This document shows, one piece after another, positions 31,768 through 36,119 of a stretch of 36,119 bases of DNA. This stretch comes from a virus. The notes beneath the pieces are model-generated. The model was not told the origin of the DNA, ran no database searches, and saw only the letters and a program-made list of their open reading frames with translations. Both the position numbers and the translations under genes were made by a program. The stretch's first letter is position 1; each line of letters begins with the position of its first letter. The stretch is from positions 1 to 36,119 of IMG/VR virus record IMGVR_UViG_3300025570_000046; one strand, given 5' to 3'.

Positions 31768-32573
31768 TGGCAATAAAGTATAGACAAAATAGAGATGAGA
31801 AGGTAGATTTGAAAAGAACACAAAGTTCTACTTCAGATGACCCTATATTGAATAAAGCTAAACAAATATCTCGTAAAAACGATGATGTAAAAAATATATC
31901 AGTTGGTATATACGATATTGACTTAGCATTTAAAGATTTTTTAGAGAAAGATGTCAGACCTACTATCGAAGAAGGTGGGAACTTTATTCCTGTACCTGTA
32001 TTATATGCATCACCTGAAAATTGGGTATCTGCACAAAGAGATGGGTTTATAAGAGATGCTAATGGTAAAGCACAGACTCCATTAATCTCATTCAAACGAA
32101 ACTCATTGGATGTAAACACCGAATATTCAAAATTAAAGGTAATGACTGATGATGATACATCACGAACCTTTGTAAAAAAATATACACCTAAGAATAGATA
32201 CGATGCATTCTCGCAACTAATAGATTCAAAACCTATTGATGAGTATCATATTGTAGATAATCCAGATTATGTTAACATTAGTTATGATGTTATAGTGTGG
32301 TGTGATTATATGGAAGATTTAAACAAAGTGGTTGAACAAATCATTTACTTTCAAGGTGGGGTCTTTGGTGAAAGATATAAATTCCAAATCAAAGGTGAAT
32401 CTTACTCGTTCGAAACAACAAATGGGGTAGGTGAAGAGCGAATTGTTAAAAGTAACGTAACTCTTACATCAAAAGCATATATTATACCTGAAGATAGGGG
32501 TAAACGAGTAATGAACTCTCAAAAGGCGTTTGGCACATCTAAGATTGTGTGGAATACTAGACTAGACACTTAG
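31767..32573 (+). CDS. gp15: Tail sheath stabiliser / tail completion protein, T4 gp15-like
   Basis: 268 residues (T4 gp15 has 272). IPVPVLYASPENWVSAQRDG parallels the T4 segment in which a Pro-rich strand leads to the peptide-binding face. YDVIVWCDYMEDLNKVVEQIIYF parallels the conserved helix that caps the tail tube. The C-terminal strand region VKSNVTLTSKAYIIPEDRG also fits. It forms the hexameric ring at the top of the contractile tail that joins the head. Position after gp14 supports the call. It overlaps gp14 by one base. Confidence 0.8.
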   Translation: MAIKYRQNRDEKVDLKRTQSSTSDDPILNKAKQISRKNDDVKNISVGIYDIDLAFKDFLEKDVRPTIEEGGNFIPVPVLYASPENWVSAQRDGFIRDANGKAQTPLISFKRNSLDVNTEYSKLKVMTDDDTSRTFVKKYTPKNRYDAFSQLIDSKPIDEYHIVDNPDYVNISYDVIVWCDYMEDLNKVVEQIIYFQGGVFGERYKFQIKGESYSFETTNGVGEERIVKSNVTLTSKAYIIPEDRGKRVMNSQKAFGTSKIVWNTRLDT

Positions 32574-32592
32574 TGTTTACATTATAATTTTA

Positions 32593-32600
32593 ATATTTAT
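32593..32600 (+). promoter_or_regulatory. Late-promoter-like motif ATATTTAT
   Basis: An exact copy 19 bases after the gp15 stop and 32 bases before the ATG at 32633. Confidence 0.5.
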
Positions 32601-32632
32601 ACCTATAAGTTAGTATAATAAAAATAAATGTT

Positions 32633-32932
32633 ATGGCAGAAGTAAAAAACGTTACTGAAAAACAAAATATTAAGTTTGAAGAAGACGAAATTAAAAAAAT
32701 AGAAAAGTTTAGAAACGATTTTTCAGAAGTTACCGCAAAGTTAGGAGAAGTTGAGATTGAATTAACCTTAATCGAAGCTCAGAAAGATAATGTTGTAAAA
32801 TTCAAAAATCAATTAAAAGACCAATACTTAAAGCTAAGAGAATCTGAAATTAAGTTAGCAGGGGAACTTAAAGAGAAGTATGGTGATGGTGAATTTGATA
32901 TAAACACAGGTATGTTTACACCATCGACATAA
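32633..32932 (+). CDS. Small coiled-coil protein before the sheath gene
   Basis: 99 residues, almost entirely a heptad-like helix: EDEIKKIEKFRNDFSEVTAK, LGEVEIELTLIEAQKDNVV, LKDQYLKLRESEIKLAGELK. It ends with the short tail KYGDGEFDINTGMFTPS. I recall similar short proteins in many marine phages near tail genes, with no assigned role. Alone in its transcription unit, with an A-rich leader and no Shine-Dalgarno sequence. A tail-assembly chaperone or tube-length factor is possible but not shown. Confidence 0.65.
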   Translation: MAEVKNVTEKQNIKFEEDEIKKIEKFRNDFSEVTAKLGEVEIELTLIEAQKDNVVKFKNQLKDQYLKLRESEIKLAGELKEKYGDGEFDINTGMFTPST

Positions 32933-32958
32933 ATATACATCGTTTCCAATTTTTAGAA

Positions 32959-32966
32959 GTATTTAT
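32959..32966 (+). promoter_or_regulatory. Late-promoter-like motif, variant GTATTTAT
   Basis: A one-base variant with the extended form TATTTATTAGTATA, 36 bases before the sheath ATG at 33003. Confidence 0.45.
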
Positions 32967-33002
32967 TAGTATATAAACCAAAAATTATAATAGGAGAATA
33001 AA

Positions 33003-35402
33003 ATGGCAGAAAGAATAGTAAGTCCTGGTGTATTTACCAGAGAAAAGGACTTGTCGTTTCTACCCCAAGGAATTGGTGAAATCGGAGCAGCACTAATAGG
33101 GTCTACAGTTAAGGGCCCTGCATTCGTTCCGTACCCAGTAGACTCATTTCAAAAGTTTCAACAAGTATTTGGTGGATTGACAGAAGATTCATATCTACCA
33201 TATACTGCACAGGCTTATTTAGAGGATGCAGGAACAGCAACAATCGTTAGGGTATTAGGACAAGATGGGTATACCTTAGAAAACCCAATCGGATTAATTA
33301 TATCCTCATCAGCAGGTACTAAATTAGCAGGTGTACTACACCCAACTACAGGTGTAACATCCGATACTGACGTATTTAAAAGTAGTTCGGTATCAGACCA
33401 ATTTGGGTCAACTGATGTGTCAGCATCATTGTTTACACTAACAACAAGTGGTTCTGAGGCTACTGCAGCAGTATTTTCAGCATCTTTAAATCCAACAAAT
33501 AGTAATTACTTTACAAAATCATTTGGATTTTCACCAAGAGGAGCACAAGACGCATATGTCTTCGCAAATTTTAAAACATTCCAATCAGAATCATTTGCAA
33601 CAGGTGAGATTCCAGTTGTAACATTAGATGTTGCTAAAGATATTGATTACTCTAAAGCATATACTGAGGCATCAACACCTTGGATTACATCACAGAAAGT
33701 TGGTGGTAATACTACTAACTTAATTAAGTTCCATACTCTATCACATGGTAATAACACTAACTACGAATTTAAAATTGGTATTCAGGATATTAAACCCGCA
33801 GGTTCAGTACCTGGTTCTGAATATGGTTCATTTACTGTAGTTGTACGAAGAGTAGACCAAGACAAAGTTATTGGTTCACCATTTGTAGGTATAGTTGATA
33901 GCGATATCAGACCTAACTTAGTAGAATCATTTCAAGGTGTTAACTTAGACCCTAATTCTCCAAACTTTATCGTTAGAGTGATTGGTGATAAGTATATTAC
34001 AGTTGATGCTAATGGAAAATTATCAACAAATGGTGATTATCCTAATAACTCGGAAAATATTAGAGTAGAAGTAACTAATGCAGTTAAAGAAGAAGCAATA
34101 GACGCATCTTTAGTACCATTTGGTTTCGCTGCACTGCAAAATCCATTCGGAACTGCATTTACTGTACCGAATCCAGCATATGTATCAGCACAACAAATCA
34201 ATAACTCATACAATCCTAAGAAATTTTATGGATTTGATTTTGATTTAACTACAACTGATAACTTAGCGTTTTTAGCACCAACACCTGATACAGGAACTGC
34301 AACTGTAGGAACTGCATTTTACTTAGGAGATAATAACCAAGATGCCGGAGCTAATTTCCCATCATCTACATCACCTAATTCAGGTTCTATTTCATTATCA
34401 GATGCAACTACATCAATTAACTCTCGTAAGTTTATAGTACCATTTCAAGGTGGTTTTGATGGATTCAAACCAAATAGAATTGTAAGTACTGCTGGTGATA
34501 TTACTGCCGGAAACACACAAGGGTATGATTGTTCATCAAATACAGCGACTGGAACAATTGCATTTAGAAAAGCAATTAACTCAGTATCTAATCCTGATGA
34601 ATTTGATATTAATATGTTAGTAATTCCTGGTCTTATCCACAGATTACATTCTGCAGTAACTACGTTTGCTAAAGATATGTGTGAAGATAGACAAGATACA
34701 TTCTTTATTATGGATGCATCTGCATGGGCTGATTCAATCTCAACTGCAACTAACGCAGTTCAAGCATTTGATTCAAATTATGTAGCATCTTACTATCCTT
34801 GGGTTAAGATACTTAATACAGATAAAAACAAACCAGTATGGGTGCCGCCATCGGCAGTACTTCCTGGTGTTATCGCATTTAACGACCAAGTGGCCGCTGA
34901 ATGGTTTGCACCTGCCGGATTAAATAGAGGTGGATTAACTTCAGCAATTGAAGCTAAGACTCGTTTGACTAGAGCAGAGAGAGATGCACTTTACGAAGGT
35001 AGATTGAATCCTATTGCAACGTTCCCTGGTCAAGGTGTAACTGTATTTGGACAGAAAACCTTACAAGCTAAACCATCGGCATTGGATAGAATCAATGTAA
35101 GAAGATTGTTAATTGCAGTGAAGAAATTCATCGCATCATCTACAAGGTACTTAGTATTCGAAAACAATACTGCAGCTACTAGAAATAGATTCTTATCAAT
35201 CGTTAATCCTTACTTAGAATCAATTCAACAAAGACAAGGTTTATATGCATTTAGAGTTATTATGGATGAAACCAATAATACTCCAGATGTAATTGATAGA
35301 AATATAATGGTAGGAGAGATATTCTTACAACCTGCTAAAACAGCAGAATTTATAGTTCTTGACTTTAACGTACTACCAACTGGAGCAGCATTTCCAGAAT
35401 AG
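33003..35402 (+). CDS. gp18: Tail sheath protein, T4 gp18 family
   Basis: 799 residues (T4 gp18 has 659). This contractile sheath subunit shortens around the tube to drive it through the host envelope. The N-terminal SPGVFTREKDLSFLPQGIGE, AALIGSTVKGPAFVP and FQQVFGGL, and the C-terminal INVRRLLIAVKKFIASSTRY, LVFENNTAATRNRFLSIVNP and ITFGEIFLQPAKTAEF-like region (here MVGEIFLQPAKTAEFIVLDF) are family hallmarks. The extra length lies in the variable outer domains between about residues 100 and 480, which form the sheath surface. Strong AGGAG. A long terminator follows, giving its own high-level message. Confidence 0.94.
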   Translation: MAERIVSPGVFTREKDLSFLPQGIGEIGAALIGSTVKGPAFVPYPVDSFQKFQQVFGGLTEDSYLPYTAQAYLEDAGTATIVRVLGQDGYTLENPIGLIISSSAGTKLAGVLHPTTGVTSDTDVFKSSSVSDQFGSTDVSASLFTLTTSGSEATAAVFSASLNPTNSNYFTKSFGFSPRGAQDAYVFANFKTFQSESFATGEIPVVTLDVAKDIDYSKAYTEASTPWITSQKVGGNTTNLIKFHTLSHGNNTNYEFKIGIQDIKPAGSVPGSEYGSFTVVVRRVDQDKVIGSPFVGIVDSDIRPNLVESFQGVNLDPNSPNFIVRVIGDKYITVDANGKLSTNGDYPNNSENIRVEVTNAVKEEAIDASLVPFGFAALQNPFGTAFTVPNPAYVSAQQINNSYNPKKFYGFDFDLTTTDNLAFLAPTPDTGTATVGTAFYLGDNNQDAGANFPSSTSPNSGSISLSDATTSINSRKFIVPFQGGFDGFKPNRIVSTAGDITAGNTQGYDCSSNTATGTIAFRKAINSVSNPDEFDINMLVIPGLIHRLHSAVTTFAKDMCEDRQDTFFIMDASAWADSISTATNAVQAFDSNYVASYYPWVKILNTDKNKPVWVPPSAVLPGVIAFNDQVAAEWFAPAGLNRGGLTSAIEAKTRLTRAERDALYEGRLNPIATFPGQGVTVFGQKTLQAKPSALDRINVRRLLIAVKKFIASSTRYLVFENNTAATRNRFLSIVNPYLESIQQRQGLYAFRVIMDETNNTPDVIDRNIMVGEIFLQPAKTAEFIVLDFNVLPTGAAFPE

Positions 35403-35413
35403 TATATAGACAA

Positions 35414-35457
35414 TAGTTACGTTCCCCTAATATTTTTGGGGGAACTAACTATTTTTT
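35414..35457 (+). terminator. Strong intrinsic terminator after the sheath gene
   Basis: TAGTTA (35414-35419), a bulged C, then GTTCCCC (35421-35427) pair with GGGGAAC (35439-35445) and TAACTA (35446-35451), followed by six T. Stem of 13 pairs. Confidence 0.9.
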
Positions 35458-35467
35458 AGAATAAACT

Positions 35468-35475
35468 ATATTTAT
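35468..35475 (+). promoter_or_regulatory. Late-promoter-like motif ATATTTAT
   Basis: An exact copy ten bases after the sheath terminator and 31 bases before the tube ATG. Confidence 0.5.
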
Positions 35476-35506
35476 ATAAAAGAATTAGAAACATAGGAAA
35501 ACAAAA

Positions 35507-35995
35507 ATGGCACAACTATTAGACCCAACAGAAGTAATGTTTACATCATTCGAACCGAAGATGTCAAACAGGTTCATTATGTATATAGAGGGAATCCCTG
35601 CATACTTAGTGAAAGCAACTTCAAGACCAGAAATAACAAATGGTAAAGTTACCATCGACCATATTAATGTTAGACGATATGTAAAAGGTAGAAGTGAGTG
35701 GAGTGAGATAACCGTATCTCTTTATGATGCAGTAGTTCCTTCAGCAGCACAAGCAGCGATGGAGTGGGTAAGACTACACCACGAATCTGTAACAGGAAGA
35801 GATGGATACTCTGATTTCTACAAAAAAGATATCACATTTAACAGTTTGGGTCCTGTTGGTGATAAAGTAGAAGAGTGGACACTTAAAGGAGCATTTATTC
35901 AAACAGCAAAGTTCTCAGATATGGACTATACTGGTGAAGATTTAGCAACTGTAGATTTAACACTTTCATACGACTACGCAATACTACAATACTAA
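35507..35995 (+). CDS. gp19: Tail tube protein, T4 gp19 family
   Basis: 162 residues (T4 gp19 has 163). It stacks as hexameric rings to form the inner tube. MFTSFEPKMSNRFIMYIEGI, PAYLVKATSRPEITNGKVTI and DHINVRRYVKGRSEWSEITV, followed by the helix AAMEWVRLHHESVTGRDGYS, are typical. LKGAFIQTAKFSDMDYTGED and the final strand complete the fold. The position right after the sheath and the near-identical length make the call secure. Moderate ribosome binding site TAGGAAA; terminated at 36028. Confidence 0.95.
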   Translation: MAQLLDPTEVMFTSFEPKMSNRFIMYIEGIPAYLVKATSRPEITNGKVTIDHINVRRYVKGRSEWSEITVSLYDAVVPSAAQAAMEWVRLHHESVTGRDGYSDFYKKDITFNSLGPVGDKVEEWTLKGAFIQTAKFSDMDYTGEDLATVDLTLSYDYAILQY

Positions 35996-36027
35996 ATACG
36001 GATTGTAATAAAAATTGAATATTTAGA

Positions 36028-36055
36028 AACCTCAACAGAAATGTTGGGGTTTTTT
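36028..36055 (+). terminator. Intrinsic terminator after the tail tube gene
   Basis: AACCTCAACA (36028-36037) pairs with TGTTGGGGTT (36042-36051) with one wobble pair and a GAAA tetraloop, then more T. The core ACAGAAATGTT is the same as in the capsid terminator at 22496. Confidence 0.92.
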
Positions 36056-36076
36056 CGTTTAATTTAATTTATTTTA

Positions 36077-36084
36077 ATATTTAT
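36077..36084 (+). promoter_or_regulatory. Late-promoter-like motif ATATTTAT near the right edge
   Basis: An exact copy 21 bases after the tube terminator, in the extended form ATATTTATTAGTATA. It should drive a gene beginning beyond the window; the last 35 bases hold no start codon. Confidence 0.45.
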
Positions 36085-36119
36085 TAGTATATTAAAGAAC
36101 CTAAATAAAGTTTTAAAAA

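Noticed and set aside
1-36119. CRISPR arrays, tRNA genes, insertion sequences or diversity-generating retroelements.
   Set aside because: No regularly spaced repeats, cloverleaf candidates, transposase or reverse transcriptase frames were seen on either strand, including around the fibre genes.

Overview
The window is 36 kb of AT-rich, tightly packed, all-plus-strand DNA. It is the virion-structure region of a T4-like contractile-tailed phage (myovirus). The assignment rests on a run of T4 core homologues: large terminase (gp17), portal (gp20), prohead protease (gp21), acidic scaffold (gp22), major capsid protein (gp23), neck and completion proteins (gp13, gp14, gp15), tail sheath (gp18) and tail tube (gp19). 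A marine Bacteroidetes (flavobacterial) host is my inference. It is based on low GC, many A-rich leaders without a Shine-Dalgarno sequence, a membrane-anchored protein of a type I associate with Bacteroidetes phages, and tail-fibre and LamG modules typical of those phages. No integrase, tRNA, CRISPR array or insertion sequence was seen.

Layout. 1-4009: the 3' part of a very long tail fibre ending in an intramolecular chaperone (peptidase S74). 4025-6334: an unusual fusion of a nicotinamide-nucleotide-adenylyltransferase-like domain to a polynucleotide-ligase-like domain. 6373-9569: small proteins, a membrane protein, and a multi-module protein with repeated V-x-E-A junctions. 9631-10694: two membrane-anchored proteins. 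10700-16395: terminase, portal, three small or unknown genes and the prohead protease. 16405-19353: more multi-module proteins with predicted protease sites. 19441-19698: a phage copy of ribosomal protein bS21. 19848-22460: scaffold and major capsid protein. 22592-23251: PhoH-like ATPase. 23291-30022: a fibre and adhesin cassette ending in broken gene fragments. 30061-35995: neck, sheath and tube genes.

Two themes tie the region together. First, many proteins start with a short sequence resembling M-x-K-L-K-[DE]-[LI]-L-N-E and carry internal [LIVM]-x-E-[AGS] sites. The known T4 gp21 rule is cleavage after [LI]-x-E, and T4 internal proteins carry a similar short capsid-targeting leader. My main hypothesis is that this phage loads a large set of proteins into the prohead, several as polyproteins cut into domains by its gp21. 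The set would include the ligase-like enzyme.

Second, the octamer ATATTTAT or a one-base variant lies just upstream of nearly every transcription unit, and often directly after a terminator hairpin. It is the reverse complement of the T4 late promoter TATAAATA and is the likely late promoter core here. The strongest Shine-Dalgarno sequences (AGGAG) are concentrated at virion genes, while many other genes have none. This is notable next to a phage-encoded bS21.
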